NCBI GenBank assembly: GCA_018241965.1
Contig: JAFECS010000012.1
Location: 1 to 64,000 of the forward strand
DNA: 64,000 nt
Reading direction: 5' to 3'
From: Pseudomonadota bacterium
Lineage (GTDB): Bacteria > Pseudomonadota > Gammaproteobacteria > Berkiellales > Berkiellaceae
This document shows positions 9,262-18,729 of the stretch, in pieces; positions within the stretch are counted from its first letter, which is position 1, and the number at the start of each line of letters is the position of its first letter. The position numbers were made by a program, and so were the translations under genes. The notes beneath the pieces are model-generated. The model was not told the origin of the DNA. It ran no database searches and saw nothing but the letters and a program-made list of their open reading frames with translations.

Positions 9262-9639
9262 ATGCCAATTGATAATCACATCAGTGTGACAGCAACAACG
9301 CAATTTTTGCGCGAGCATTCTGATCCCAGTCAACAACGTTATGCGTTTAGCTATACCATCACTATCAGCAACCATGGCACTAAAGCAGCTAGATTACTCA
9401 CGCGACATTGGATAATCACCGACGGGAATGGGCATACCCAAGAAGTTCATGGAGAAGGTGTGGTGGGTGAGCAACCGTTGATTCAACCGGGCCAAAGTTA
9501 TCGTTATACCAGCGGCGCTATTTTAAGCACACCAGTTGGCACCATGCATGGCACCTATACCATGCTAAGTAACAATGGAAATTATTTTGATACCCTCATT
9601 GCTCCCTTCAGTCTTGCTCTACCAGAGTTAGTAAATTAA
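9262..9639 (+). CDS. apaG: ApaG family protein
   Basis: Small beta-sandwich protein of the ApaG/DUF525 family, historically tied to Co2+/Mg2+ efflux phenotypes; its biochemical role is not settled. The characteristic GEGVVGEQPLIQPG stretch and a YRYTSGA motif are present, and 125 residues is the usual length. A GAGGG ribosome-binding site precedes ATG 9262. It is two bases upstream of apaH, the standard gene order. Confidence 0.93.
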   Translation: MPIDNHISVTATTQFLREHSDPSQQRYAFSYTITISNHGTKAARLLTRHWIITDGNGHTQEVHGEGVVGEQPLIQPGQSYRYTSGAILSTPVGTMHGTYTMLSNNGNYFDTLIAPFSLALPELVN

Positions 9640-9641
9640 AA

Positions 9642-10469
9642 ATGCCGACTTATGCCATTGGCGATGTTCAAGGCTGTTATCACCCGCTTTTACAGCTATT
9701 AGAAAAAATTAACTACAACCCAGCGCAAGATGCGCTTTGGTTTACAGGCGATCTCGTCAATCGTGGCTACCATTCTCTGGAAACTATACGGTTTATTAAG
9801 GCATTACCGCAAAAAACTAAAATTGTTTTAGGCAACCATGATTTGGCTTTGCTTGCTTATGCCAATGGCAGTATTAAACCCCACCCTAAAGATACTTTTG
9901 ATGAAATTTTACAAGCACCAGATGCACAAGACCTACTGTCTTGGTTAAAACATCTCCCTTTATTGCATCATGATGCCACGCTTGGATTTACGTTAACGCA
10001 TGCTGGTATTTATCCCTTATGGGATTTAGTAACTGCACAAAATTTGGCAAAAGAAATTGAAGACTTGCTACAAGGTCCACAAAGCAAAGTATTTTTTGAT
10101 CATCTTTTTGGCAATACGCCTACAGCATGGGATGAGAAGTTAACTGGCTGGGAAAGAGCACGCTTTATAGTCAATGCTTTTACAAGGATGCGGTTTTGCA
10201 CAAGTGATGGTCACTTAGATTTAAAAGCCAATGGCAGCCCTGCTATGCATCCGGAGCTCATCCCCTGGTTTGCGTTTAAAGAGCGTAAGCTCAAATCACA
10301 GAACCTTATTTTTGGTCATTGGGCAGCCTTGTTTGGCTCGCCCACAACAGAGCATGTTATTGCATTGGACAGCGGTTGTGTTTGGGGTAATTGTCTAACT
10401 GCTTTTTGTTTAGAAAATAAACAAAGCGTAAGTGTTGATTGCAAGGATTATATAACCACGGTAAAGTAG
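9642..10469 (+). CDS. apaH: Symmetrical diadenosine tetraphosphatase ApaH
   Basis: Hydrolyses Ap4A symmetrically to two ADP and also decaps Np4-capped RNA. It is a calcineurin-like metallophosphatase with the motif series GDVQGCYHP, GDLVNRG and LGNHDL, and a later GHWAALFG. At 275 residues it is family-sized. It is the last gene of the lptD-apaH series; the folA that often follows in Enterobacteria is absent and the cytochrome oxidase operon begins instead. Confidence 0.96.
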   Translation: MPTYAIGDVQGCYHPLLQLLEKINYNPAQDALWFTGDLVNRGYHSLETIRFIKALPQKTKIVLGNHDLALLAYANGSIKPHPKDTFDEILQAPDAQDLLSWLKHLPLLHHDATLGFTLTHAGIYPLWDLVTAQNLAKEIEDLLQGPQSKVFFDHLFGNTPTAWDEKLTGWERARFIVNAFTRMRFCTSDGHLDLKANGSPAMHPELIPWFAFKERKLKSQNLIFGHWAALFGSPTTEHVIALDSGCVWGNCLTAFCLENKQSVSVDCKDYITTVK

Positions 10470-10603
10470 CGCAGCACAATAAAAGCAACCACAACTCTAG
10501 GATGGAAAAGGGGAAAAGTAGCCTTTGCGTCCCTTTGTACGTTTAGGAACTAACTAATTTTCATTGCTTCCCCTAGAGACGAATACTAAATGGAGAAAAC
10601 GGC

Positions 10604-11488
10604 ATGTATCGACTGCCGAAACTATTGCGTCTCGTTGTCGCAATCTTTGGAATGCAGGCTTCAACATCCTACGCAAGCTATACCCTTAATATGGCTAAAG
10701 GGGTTACCCCCGTAAGCCAAAATATTCACGAACTCCATATGATCATTTTATGGGTGTGTGTAGCAATAGGCGTGTTGGTCTATGGGTTAATGATTTATGC
10801 CATCATCCGTCATAGAAAAGCTGCAGGTCACCAAGCTGCTGCTTTTCATGAAAGCACCGCTGTCGAAATTATCTGGACAATCATCCCCTTTATTATATTG
10901 ATTGTCATGGCAGTGCCTGCCACCAAAACTTTAATATCAATGTACGATACTTCAGATGCTGCATTAACGGTTAAAATCACGGGGCATCAGTGGTACTGGG
11001 AATATGATTATGTCGATGACAATATTAAATTCACCAGTTTTCTCTCAACAAACAATGACGAAATTAACAACAAAGCACCTAAAGGCGAACATTATTTACT
11101 CGAAGTGGATAAACCCCTTGTGCTTCCTGTTGGTAAAAAAATACGCTTTTTAGTCACCGGAAAAGATGTCATTCACTCCTGGTGGGTCCCTTCCTTAGGT
11201 ATTAAAAAAGACGCCATCCCAGGCTTTATCAATGAAACTTGGGCGCTCATCGATGCTGATAAACCCGGCGTATATCGCGGGCAGTGTGCTGAGTTATGTG
11301 GCGTTAAACATGGTTATATGCCAATCGTGGTTGATGCAAAATCGGAAGAAGATTTCAAAGCCTGGGTCAATGAGCAAAGAAAGGCCACCAATGCCGCAAC
11401 AAATGAAACGGATAAAGTGGAAGCCTCCAGTGATTTTGCGATAATGCCACCTTGTGATGAATCAAAAGATAAAGCAACACTTTCGTAA
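10604..11488 (+). CDS. coxB: Cytochrome c oxidase subunit II (CuA subunit)
   Basis: Accepts electrons from cytochrome c and passes them to subunit I. It has a signal-like N-terminus, two transmembrane helices (about residues 45-65 and 85-105) and a periplasmic cupredoxin domain. The CuA ligands are visible: His in DVIHSWWVPS, then C-x-E-L-C-G-x-x-H-x-x-M in CAELCGVKHGYM. The aromatic electron-entry motif GHQWYWEYDY is intact. There is no fused cytochrome c domain. A GGAGAAAA ribosome-binding site precedes ATG 10604. First gene of a nine-gene rightward cluster. Confidence 0.96.
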   Translation: MYRLPKLLRLVVAIFGMQASTSYASYTLNMAKGVTPVSQNIHELHMIILWVCVAIGVLVYGLMIYAIIRHRKAAGHQAAAFHESTAVEIIWTIIPFIILIVMAVPATKTLISMYDTSDAALTVKITGHQWYWEYDYVDDNIKFTSFLSTNNDEINNKAPKGEHYLLEVDKPLVLPVGKKIRFLVTGKDVIHSWWVPSLGIKKDAIPGFINETWALIDADKPGVYRGQCAELCGVKHGYMPIVVDAKSEEDFKAWVNEQRKATNAATNETDKVEASSDFAIMPPCDESKDKATLS

Positions 11489-11518
11489 ATAAACCTATGC
11501 CGGAAGGTAATTGAAACA

Positions 11519-13132
11519 ATGGGCGCAACCAATTTTACACAAACACAGACAAGCAGCCATACAGATCACGATCACGATGCGCATGACCATGGCCCGGCTA
11601 AAGGGATCATGCGCTGGGTATTGACCACCAATCATAAAGATATTGGAACCATGTATTTGTGGTTCAGCTTTATTATGTTTCTATTAGGTGGGTGCATGGC
11701 CTTATTGATCCGCGCTGAGTTATTCAGGCCCGGTGAACAATTGGTTAACCCTGAATTTTTTAATCAGCTCACCACCTTGCATGGTTTAATTATGGTGTTT
11801 GGTGCTGTGATGCCCGCATTTGTAGGTTTGGCCAATTGGCTTATCCCCATGATGATAGGGGCTCCAGATATGGCCTTACCACGCTTAAACAACTGGAGTT
11901 TTTGGATATTACCGGTTGCTTTTGGCATTATGGTGAGCACTTTATTTATGGAGGGCTCTGCGCCAAATTTTGGTTGGACATTCTATGCCCCCTTATCTAC
12001 AACCTATGGCCCACCCTCGACTGACTTTTTTATTTTTGCTGTGCACTTGATGGGGATGTCATCCATCATGGGGGCTATCAACGTGATTGCCACCATTTTA
12101 AATTTACGCGCCCCTGGCATGACCTTAATGAAAATGCCTATTTTTTGTTGGTCATGGTTAATTACTGCTTTCTTATTAATTGCGGTGATGCCCGTACTGG
12201 CAGGTTGTGTGACCATGATGCTTACCGACAGACATTTTGGCACCAGCTTCTTTAATGCCGCAGGTGGTGGCGACCCAGTGATGTTCCAACACGTATTTTG
12301 GTTTTTTGGTCATCCTGAAGTGTACATTATGATTTTGCCGGCATTTGGCGTGGTATCGCAAATTCTGCCCACCTTCACCCGTAAAACGTTGTTTGGCTAC
12401 TCCTCGATGGTTTACGCCATTGCTTCCATTGCCTTTTTATCCTTTATCGTGTGGGCACATCATATGTTCACCACCGGCATGCCCTTAGCAGGTGAGCTCT
12501 TTTTTATGTATGCCACTATGCTCATTGCCGTTCCTACCGGGGTAAAAGTCTTTAACTGGACAGCGACGATGTTTAAGGGATCGCTGAGTTTTGAAACGCC
12601 GATGTTATTCACTTTAGCATTTATCTTTTTATTTACCTTGGGTGGATTTTCTGGATTGATGTTGGCGATTGCCCCTGCAGACTTCCAATACCAAGATACT
12701 TATTTTGTGGTGGCTCACTTTCACTATGTATTAGTTCCTGGCGCCGTTTTCTCGATTATTGCCGCCGTGTATTATTGGCTGCCCAAGTGGTCCGGGCACA
12801 TGTATAGTGAAGTACTTGGAAAAACGCATTTTTGGTTATCGTTTATTTCAATCAATCTTACCTTTTTCCCCATGCATTTTCTGGGATTAGCAGGTATGCC
12901 AAGACGTATTCCTGATTACGCTTTACAATTTGCTGAATTTAACCAGATGGCAAGTATCGGTGCCTTTATGTTCGGCGCCAGCCAAGTATTTTTCTTATAT
13001 ATCGTTATCAAAACTATTCGTGGTGGTAAAAAAGCAACTGCTGAAGTTTGGGAAAATCCACAAGGCTTAGAATGGACAATTCCTTCACCTGCGCCTTACC
13101 ATACCTTTACGACCCCACCTGTCGTGAAATAG
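11519..13132 (+). CDS. coxA: Cytochrome c oxidase subunit I (heme a / a3-CuB)
   Basis: Catalytic twelve-helix subunit of the proton-pumping aa3-type terminal oxidase. Present are the WFFGHPEVYIMILP block with the CuB His-Tyr pair and K-channel, the helix with VWAHHMFTTG (CuB ligands) and VAHFHYVLVPG (heme ligands). The 537-residue length is normal. The N-terminus has an unusual short His/Asp-rich stretch (HTDHDHDAHDHG) before the first helix, possibly metal-binding. A GGAAGG ribosome-binding site lies upstream of ATG 11519. Confidence 0.97.
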   Translation: MGATNFTQTQTSSHTDHDHDAHDHGPAKGIMRWVLTTNHKDIGTMYLWFSFIMFLLGGCMALLIRAELFRPGEQLVNPEFFNQLTTLHGLIMVFGAVMPAFVGLANWLIPMMIGAPDMALPRLNNWSFWILPVAFGIMVSTLFMEGSAPNFGWTFYAPLSTTYGPPSTDFFIFAVHLMGMSSIMGAINVIATILNLRAPGMTLMKMPIFCWSWLITAFLLIAVMPVLAGCVTMMLTDRHFGTSFFNAAGGGDPVMFQHVFWFFGHPEVYIMILPAFGVVSQILPTFTRKTLFGYSSMVYAIASIAFLSFIVWAHHMFTTGMPLAGELFFMYATMLIAVPTGVKVFNWTATMFKGSLSFETPMLFTLAFIFLFTLGGFSGLMLAIAPADFQYQDTYFVVAHFHYVLVPGAVFSIIAAVYYWLPKWSGHMYSEVLGKTHFWLSFISINLTFFPMHFLGLAGMPRRIPDYALQFAEFNQMASIGAFMFGASQVFFLYIVIKTIRGGKKATAEVWENPQGLEWTIPSPAPYHTFTTPPVVK

Positions 13133-13135
13133 TTA

Positions 13136-13675
13136 ATGAGTACGCAAAAACCCAAAAACATGCGCAAGCACCTTACGCTACTGACGTTAGTGATTCTGGG
13201 CATGTTTGGGTTTTGTTTTGCCTTAGTGCCGCTTTATAGTGTCTTTTGCAAAGCAACGGGGCTAAACGGTAAAACGTCTGGGATGGTCGAAAAAGTTTCT
13301 GGTGATGTTGATGCAAGCCGAACAATAACTGTCATCCTGCTTGCTACGCTTAATGATTCTTTGCCTGATAAAGAAAATGAATTTAACACCAAGGTGAGAA
13401 AATACACGGTACACCCTGGGGAATATATCAAAACATCTTTTTGGGTAAAAAACCTAAAAGATACCCCTAAAATAGTCCAAGCCATACCGAGTGTTAGCCC
13501 AGGATTAGTGGCAAAACATGTTAAAAAATTAGAATGCTTTTGTTTTCAACACCAACCACTTGCAGCACATGAAGGAAAAGAGCTGCCTTTGGTGTTTGCT
13601 GTTGATCCTAAGCTGCCAGCAGATATAAAAACTGTAACTTTAGCCTACACTTTATTTGAAGTGACCCAAAATTAG
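13136..13675 (+). CDS. ctaG: Cytochrome oxidase copper chaperone CtaG/Cox11
   Basis: Membrane-anchored periplasmic copper chaperone delivering Cu to the CuB site of subunit I. One N-terminal transmembrane helix (about residues 12-32), a conserved membrane-proximal Cys (YSVFCKATG) and the copper-binding CFCF motif (KKLECFCFQ) define the family. It begins three bases after coxA and lies before coxC, a usual proteobacterial order. Confidence 0.95.
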   Translation: MSTQKPKNMRKHLTLLTLVILGMFGFCFALVPLYSVFCKATGLNGKTSGMVEKVSGDVDASRTITVILLATLNDSLPDKENEFNTKVRKYTVHPGEYIKTSFWVKNLKDTPKIVQAIPSVSPGLVAKHVKKLECFCFQHQPLAAHEGKELPLVFAVDPKLPADIKTVTLAYTLFEVTQN

Positions 13676-13686
13676 GGAGAATGTGA

Positions 13687-14568
13687 ATGTCAGCAAAGAC
13701 GCACCACTATGAACATTATTATGTGCCAGCAAAAAGCCATTGGCCCATTACGGGTTCGATTGGGCTTGGTATCTTTATGGTGGGGCTGGCAAATTGGATC
13801 CATGGACATGCGATTGGCCATTATATATTTTTTGCAGGCTCTTTATGCGTTGCTTATATGATGTTTGGCTGGTTTCGTGATGTTATACACGAAAGCCGTC
13901 AAGGTCTTTACAGCAAACAAATGGACCGTTCTTTTCGCTGGGGCATGGCCTGGTTCATCTTTTCTGAAGTGATGTTTTTTGCTGCTTTTTTTGGCGCCCT
14001 ATTTTACGCCAGAGAATTCTCCGTTCCCTGGTTAGGCGGAGAAGGATACAGAGGGGCGACGCATCTTTTATGGCCAAATTTTGAAGCATCATGGCCATTA
14101 ATCAATTATCCGGATCCTGAAAAATACCCCTCCCCCCATGAAATTATTGCGCCCTGGGGTATACCGGCGCTTAATACGCTTATCTTATTAACCAGCGGTG
14201 TGACCATTACCATTGCGCATTGGGGATTGATAAAAAAGAATAGAGTTCAACTGAATTTGGGCTTATTTTTAACAGTTGCTTTAGGTGCAACGTTCCTTTG
14301 TTTCCAAGCTTATGAATACTATGAAGCCTATCATCATTTTAAATTAACGTTAGGCTCCGGCATTTATGGTTCCACTTTCTTTATGCTCACCGGCTTTCAT
14401 GGTGCGCATGTCACCATCGGTACCATCATGCTTATCATCATTTTAATGCGTTGCCTAAAAGGCCATTTTACTCCGGAGCACCACTTTGGTTTTGAAGCGG
14501 TGGCCTGGTATTGGCACTTTGTGGATGTGGTATGGTTATTTCTTTTTGTATTTGTTTACTGGTTATAG
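13687..14568 (+). CDS. coxC: Cytochrome c oxidase subunit III
   Basis: Seven-helix subunit III, non-catalytic but stabilising the oxidase. Typical motifs include FRDVIHES, WFIFSEVMFF, TGFHGAHVTIG and the C-terminal WYWHFVDVVWLFLFVFVY; 293 residues. A GGGAGAAT ribosome-binding site precedes ATG 13687. Its final 101 bases are overlapped by the leftward DUF2909 gene. Confidence 0.96.
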   Translation: MSAKTHHYEHYYVPAKSHWPITGSIGLGIFMVGLANWIHGHAIGHYIFFAGSLCVAYMMFGWFRDVIHESRQGLYSKQMDRSFRWGMAWFIFSEVMFFAAFFGALFYAREFSVPWLGGEGYRGATHLLWPNFEASWPLINYPDPEKYPSPHEIIAPWGIPALNTLILLTSGVTITIAHWGLIKKNRVQLNLGLFLTVALGATFLCFQAYEYYEAYHHFKLTLGSGIYGSTFFMLTGFHGAHVTIGTIMLIIILMRCLKGHFTPEHHFGFEAVAWYWHFVDVVWLFLFVFVYWL

Positions 14569-14785
14569 GGAATACGCCATGGGGTTTAAGCCACCCCATG
14601 GCGTAAGCAACAAGCAAAATAACAAACAAAGACAATGATAAACTAATCCGCACCGTCAAGGCTTTGGCTGCCTGCGCACCTAGCTCCCGCTTGAACAAAA
14701 TGTAATATAACCCCGTACCAAGCGAAATGACGATAGAGATCATAAACGCATAGATGATTAATTTGATAATCCAGTGATTTTCCAT
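14468..14785 (-). CDS. DUF2909-type twin transmembrane protein
   Basis: Small protein with two predicted helices (about residues 7-28 and 46-66) of the family found inside proteobacterial cytochrome oxidase operons, usually on the opposite strand between coxC and SURF1, as here. Function is unestablished; an assembly role is guessed from context. The hydrophobic core is about 70 residues, and the Pro/Ser/Gln-rich tail of about 35 residues is read antisense to the coxC 3' end. Its ATG and the SURF1 ATG overlap inside a single CATG (14783-14786). Confidence 0.75.
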   Translation of the reverse strand: MENHWIIKLIIYAFMISIVISLGTGLYYILFKRELGAQAAKALTVRISLSLSLFVILLVAYAMGWLKPHGVFPITSKQIQKEITIPHPQSANTRPPLQNQSGAPE

Positions 14786-15530
14786 GAGAAAGCAAAGCTC
14801 TTATCTTAAAATTAGCCTTATTGTACTCTGCGTAATTGCATTGGTCACTTTATTGTGTAGTTTAGGCTTTTGGCAGCTTTCTCGTGCCAAGGAAAAAGAA
14901 ACGCTTCTAAAACAATTCCAAGAAGCTAAAACACAACAAGTTTTACCGCAGGCCGTTTTGATCCAAGAGAGGGATCCCCAAGCTTTACGTTATCAATGGG
15001 TGAGCTTACAAGGCCATTTTATCAACGAACGCACTATTTTGTTAGATAACATAACAAATAATGGACTCCCTGGTTATTATGTTCTGGTGCCATTTAGCCT
15101 AGATGCAGATCACATTATCTTGGTTAACCGCGGCTGGGTGCCGCTTGGGAAATCACGGCAACAAATTCCCGTGCCAGAGCCTGTAAAAGGTGAAGTTACC
15201 ATTGAAGGTTATTTAGATTTTGCGTATCGTAACCCGTTGATTGAACAAGCGCTGGAAACTGACTCAATTCAATGGCCATTAAGGATGCAAAAACTTGATA
15301 TGCCGTTAATAGAGCAACTAACAGGTAAAAAAACCAACAAAATGTTAGTTATATTGCAAAACTCAGCCTATGCTTTTGAAGCACCAAAGCGCCCGCAAGA
15401 AGCAATGCCCCCCTCGCGTCATCGAGGATACGCATTTCAATGGTTTTCTTTAGCGGCCTTGTTAGTGATCTTGAGTTTGTTAAGCGCATACCACTTTAAA
15501 GGTAAAGCAAAACATGAGCACACATCCTAA
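14784..15530 (+). CDS. SURF1 family cytochrome oxidase assembly protein
   Basis: Inner-membrane assembly factor with two transmembrane helices at the ends (about residues 8-30 and 215-235) and a periplasmic domain; SURF1/Shy1 proteins help insert heme a3. Motifs such as GFWQLSRAKEKE, VNRGWVP and the C-terminal RHRGYAFQWFSLA are family features. It has 248 residues. It overlaps the next gene by 17 bases, indicating translational coupling. Confidence 0.92.
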   Translation: MRKQSSYLKISLIVLCVIALVTLLCSLGFWQLSRAKEKETLLKQFQEAKTQQVLPQAVLIQERDPQALRYQWVSLQGHFINERTILLDNITNNGLPGYYVLVPFSLDADHIILVNRGWVPLGKSRQQIPVPEPVKGEVTIEGYLDFAYRNPLIEQALETDSIQWPLRMQKLDMPLIEQLTGKKTNKMLVILQNSAYAFEAPKRPQEAMPPSRHRGYAFQWFSLAALLVILSLLSAYHFKGKAKHEHTS

Positions 15531-16137
15531 AACATCCGGATTTAAAAATCCAAAATTAATTCTTTTTTTATTCTTTCTTGTGATTGCCGGTCCATTTTTA
15601 TTTGCTTACATGATGCTTCAAAAAGCTGAGCGTCATCAAATGCGCACCACCAATCATGGTGATTTAATCACACCACCAGTAAATATATCTAAAGTTGGTC
15701 TTTATAACATTGGTGATAAATCCGCTTTTAAAAGCGAAAAGTTAGCTGGAAAATGGTGGTTAGTGTATGCAAGCCCGGCCAAGTGCCAACAAACGTGCCA
15801 TGAAACCATCTATAACATGCGCCAAATTCGCACCGCCTTAGGCAAGGATGCAACACGGCTGGAAAGATTGTTTGTTGCCCACCCTGAATGCCCACAAAGT
15901 GTTTGTGAAACTTACTTACGTGAAAATTACCCTGATATGCCAAGAGTGGGCATCGCTCCTAGTGAATATGAAATTTTGTTTAATCAAATTAGCAACAGTG
16001 CCGCAAGAGAAATGGTGGGCGAAGTTTACATTATCGATCCTAAAGGCAATATCATGATGCATTACGATGCTGATATGGAAGCCAAAGCAATTCTCAGTGA
16101 TATAAAACGTTTACTAAGGGCTTCTAAAATTGGATAA
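15514..16137 (+). CDS. Membrane-anchored thioredoxin-like cytochrome oxidase operon protein
   Basis: Has 207 residues with one N-terminal transmembrane helix (about residues 16-36) and a periplasmic domain containing ASPAKCQQTCHETIYNMRQ, a C-x3-C motif in the position seen in SCO-like copper/thiol proteins. Proteins of this kind sit between SURF1 and ctaA in many gammaproteobacterial cox operons; a redox or copper-handling role is inferred. It overlaps surf1 upstream and ctaA downstream, so all three are coupled. Confidence 0.8.
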   Translation: MSTHPKTSGFKNPKLILFLFFLVIAGPFLFAYMMLQKAERHQMRTTNHGDLITPPVNISKVGLYNIGDKSAFKSEKLAGKWWLVYASPAKCQQTCHETIYNMRQIRTALGKDATRLERLFVAHPECPQSVCETYLRENYPDMPRVGIAPSEYEILFNQISNSAAREMVGEVYIIDPKGNIMMHYDADMEAKAILSDIKRLLRASKIG

Positions 16138-17167
16138 CAAGACACACGCTATTTGGTTACACCGTATTATTGTAGCAAGTCTTTTACTGGCCTTTAGCGT
16201 GATCTTGCTTGGCGCTTATACAAGATTATCCGATGCAGGATTAGGATGCCCGGACTGGCCTGGCTGTTATGGGCAATTAACTGCACCAACAACCTCTCAT
16301 GAAATCCAAACTGCTAATAGTGCTTTCCCAGATATGCCCGTAGATAGCAGCAAAGCAAAAAAAGAGATGACACATCGCTATTTCGCAGAAAGCCTAGGCT
16401 TTTTGATTGTCTGCTTAGCGGCTTTTACTTTTGTTTATCGAAAAAAAATACAACTTCCCTTATGGTTACCCATGCTTTTAGTTGCCCTGGTTATTGCGCA
16501 AGGGATCTTGGGCATGTGGACGGTCACTTTAAAGCTGCTTCCGCTTGTGGTCATGGGGCATCTAATAGGGGGGTTTTGTACGCTTTCTTTATTATGGTTG
16601 TGTTGGTTATTATTAAAATTCCCAACCATGCCTCAATATCCGTTGCCTCGAGCATTATCACGTTTGGCATTTCTTTGTTTAGGCGTCCTCTTTTTTCAAA
16701 TTGCTTTAGGTGGTTGGACAAGCGCAAATTATGCTGCGCTCATTTGCCCTGATTTCCCCTTATGTCAAGGTAAATGGTTACCAGACATGAGCACACGTGC
16801 ATTTAATGTGTTAGGCGCAATAGGCATTGAAGAGCCGCTTGCTTTTATGGATGCCGTGGAAAAAACCACTATTCATGTATCACATCGTTTAGGCGCTTTA
16901 TTCACCTTTTTATTGTGTGGTGTTTTAAGTTTTAAATTATGGCAACAGGGTAGAAAATTACCCAAACAAAGTAGACGCCTTTTTATAGGCTGTAGTCATC
17001 TGTTGGCCGGATTATTATTTATTCAAATAATCCTTGGCATCTCTAATGTCGTCATGCATTTACCGCTGCATGTGGCCGTGACACATAATGGCATTGCCGT
17101 CTTATTATTACTAACTTTGATCACCATTAACTTTATTCTCATTAAATCAAGGAGCGCGCGTGAGTAA
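16130..17167 (+). CDS. ctaA: Heme A synthase CtaA (COX15)
   Basis: Eight-helix membrane enzyme converting heme O to heme A. DAGLGCPDWPGCYGQL, MTHRYFAESLG, WTSANYAALICPDFPLCQG and the VSHRLGALF histidine motif are present; 345 residues. The most likely start is TTG 16130, which overlaps the upstream stop and has an AAGGGC ribosome-binding site about 11 bases ahead. It ends overlapping ctaB. Confidence 0.94.
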   Translation: MDNKTHAIWLHRIIVASLLLAFSVILLGAYTRLSDAGLGCPDWPGCYGQLTAPTTSHEIQTANSAFPDMPVDSSKAKKEMTHRYFAESLGFLIVCLAAFTFVYRKKIQLPLWLPMLLVALVIAQGILGMWTVTLKLLPLVVMGHLIGGFCTLSLLWLCWLLLKFPTMPQYPLPRALSRLAFLCLGVLFFQIALGGWTSANYAALICPDFPLCQGKWLPDMSTRAFNVLGAIGIEEPLAFMDAVEKTTIHVSHRLGALFTFLLCGVLSFKLWQQGRKLPKQSRRLFIGCSHLLAGLLFIQIILGISNVVMHLPLHVAVTHNGIAVLLLLTLITINFILIKSRSARE

Positions 17168-18059
17168 TGTAAGGCTAGTCAGCCCAACAATCTGGCGCGA
17201 TTATTGGGAATTAACTAAGCCCCGTGTAGTGGCGTTGATGCTGCTCACCGCATGGGTAGGCATGCTTTTAGCCTCACCTGCTGACACTTTTCCTTGGCAA
17301 GCCATGATTTTTGGCACCATCGGTATTGCATTTTGTGCCGGCTCTGCAGCGGCCATTAACCACTTGGTAGAGCGCCATATTGATATTCATATGCGCCGCA
17401 CACAGTCTAGGCCTATTGCCGCAGGCAGAGTAGGCCCCTTACAAGGCATGATTTTTTCTTTAATTCTGGGCAGTGCAGGATTAGCCATTTTAATTTATTT
17501 AGTGAATGCATTAACTGCCTGGTTAACGTTGATTAGCTTAGTGGGTTATGCTTTGTTTTATACCCTCTTTCTCAAAAGAGCGACCCCGCAAAATATCGTC
17601 ATTGGTGGTGCTGCTGGCGCTGCCCCGCCTTTACTGGGATGGACAGCGGTGACCGGGCATATTGATCCCTTTGGTTTGTTGTTAGTGCTGATTATCTTCA
17701 CTTGGACACCGCCGCATTTTTGGGCATTAGCGATACATCGTCATGAAGATTATGTTAAAGCAAAATTACCGATGCTACCGGTTACCCATGGCATTCAATT
17801 TACCAAATTATGTATTTTGCTTTATATCGTTTTACTGATTGGGGCAACCATATTTCCTTACCTCACTGGGTTTTGTGGGATCACCTATTTGATTTGCGCT
17901 CTAGGATTGGGCGTTGGATTTTTATATTACGGCTTTTTACTGTATTTATCTGATGATCCCAAAGTGGCAATGAGTACCTTCACTTATTCTATTATCTATC
18001 TCATGGCCTTGTTCGTCGGTTTATTAGTTGATCATTATTTACATTTTTTTCTGAATTAA
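17160..18059 (+). CDS. ctaB: Protoheme IX farnesyltransferase CtaB
   Basis: UbiA-superfamily enzyme farnesylating heme B to heme O. The first Asp-rich-type motif appears as NHLVERHIDIHMRRTQSRP and the second as ALAIHRHEDYVKAKLPMLP; nine hydrophobic segments; 299 residues. It starts at GTG 17160, overlapping ctaA by eight bases, so heme O and heme A synthases are made together. Confidence 0.95.
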   Translation: MSNVRLVSPTIWRDYWELTKPRVVALMLLTAWVGMLLASPADTFPWQAMIFGTIGIAFCAGSAAAINHLVERHIDIHMRRTQSRPIAAGRVGPLQGMIFSLILGSAGLAILIYLVNALTAWLTLISLVGYALFYTLFLKRATPQNIVIGGAAGAAPPLLGWTAVTGHIDPFGLLLVLIIFTWTPPHFWALAIHRHEDYVKAKLPMLPVTHGIQFTKLCILLYIVLLIGATIFPYLTGFCGITYLICALGLGVGFLYYGFLLYLSDDPKVAMSTFTYSIIYLMALFVGLLVDHYLHFFLN

Positions 18060-18072
18060 GTTAAATATCATT

Positions 18073-18729
18073 ATGAAAAAGCACACTTTATTTATTATTC
18101 TCATTATCGGCATAGCAATCGCTATTGGGGTATGGCGCGATAACAATAACTTAGCCTCAACACAAAGTAATGCAAATGTGTTTACTACCCTTCCCTTAAG
18201 TGTGGGCACCGCTTTGCCACAACCGCATAAATTACCTGCTTTTAATTTAATTGATACCGATGGGAAACCTTTTTCAAACGAAGCTTTAAAAGACAGATGG
18301 TCTTTTTTATTCTTTGGTTACAGCCAGTGTCCTGGTGTTTGCCCAGCCACCTTGGGAGTGATGGATCAAATTTCTGCCAAATTAGGCAACCATCATAATG
18401 TGCAGTTTATTTTTGTCTCGATTGATCCAGAAAATGACACGCCACAAGCTTTAAAAAAGTTTTTACAACAAGATAAATTTCAAAAAACACCTTTTGTGGG
18501 CTTAACCGGCGATAAAGATAATGTTGCCATGCTTGCCAAAAAAGTGGGCATTCATGTGGCGGATGAACAAAAATTACCAATTTCTAAAGAGCACATCGAA
18601 CATGGTGGGGCTATTTTATTGGTTAACCCTGAAGGTAAACTGATGGCCATTTTCACCACCACCGATAAACCCAATGCCATCGTGCGCGATTTTAAAGAGA
18701 TTGTGCATTATTATGTTAATGCGGTTTGA
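18073..18729 (+). CDS. SCO1/SenC copper chaperone
   Basis: Membrane-anchored thioredoxin-fold protein that metallates or reduces the CuA site of subunit II. It has an N-terminal helix (about residues 5-20), the copper-binding CPGVCPATLG motif and a distal His in EHIEHGGAILLV; 218 residues. It closes the oxidase cluster and overlaps the 3' end of the convergent 18716-20881 gene by 14 bases. Confidence 0.94.
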   Translation: MKKHTLFIILIIGIAIAIGVWRDNNNLASTQSNANVFTTLPLSVGTALPQPHKLPAFNLIDTDGKPFSNEALKDRWSFLFFGYSQCPGVCPATLGVMDQISAKLGNHHNVQFIFVSIDPENDTPQALKKFLQQDKFQKTPFVGLTGDKDNVAMLAKKVGIHVADEQKLPISKEHIEHGGAILLVNPEGKLMAIFTTTDKPNAIVRDFKEIVHYYVNAV

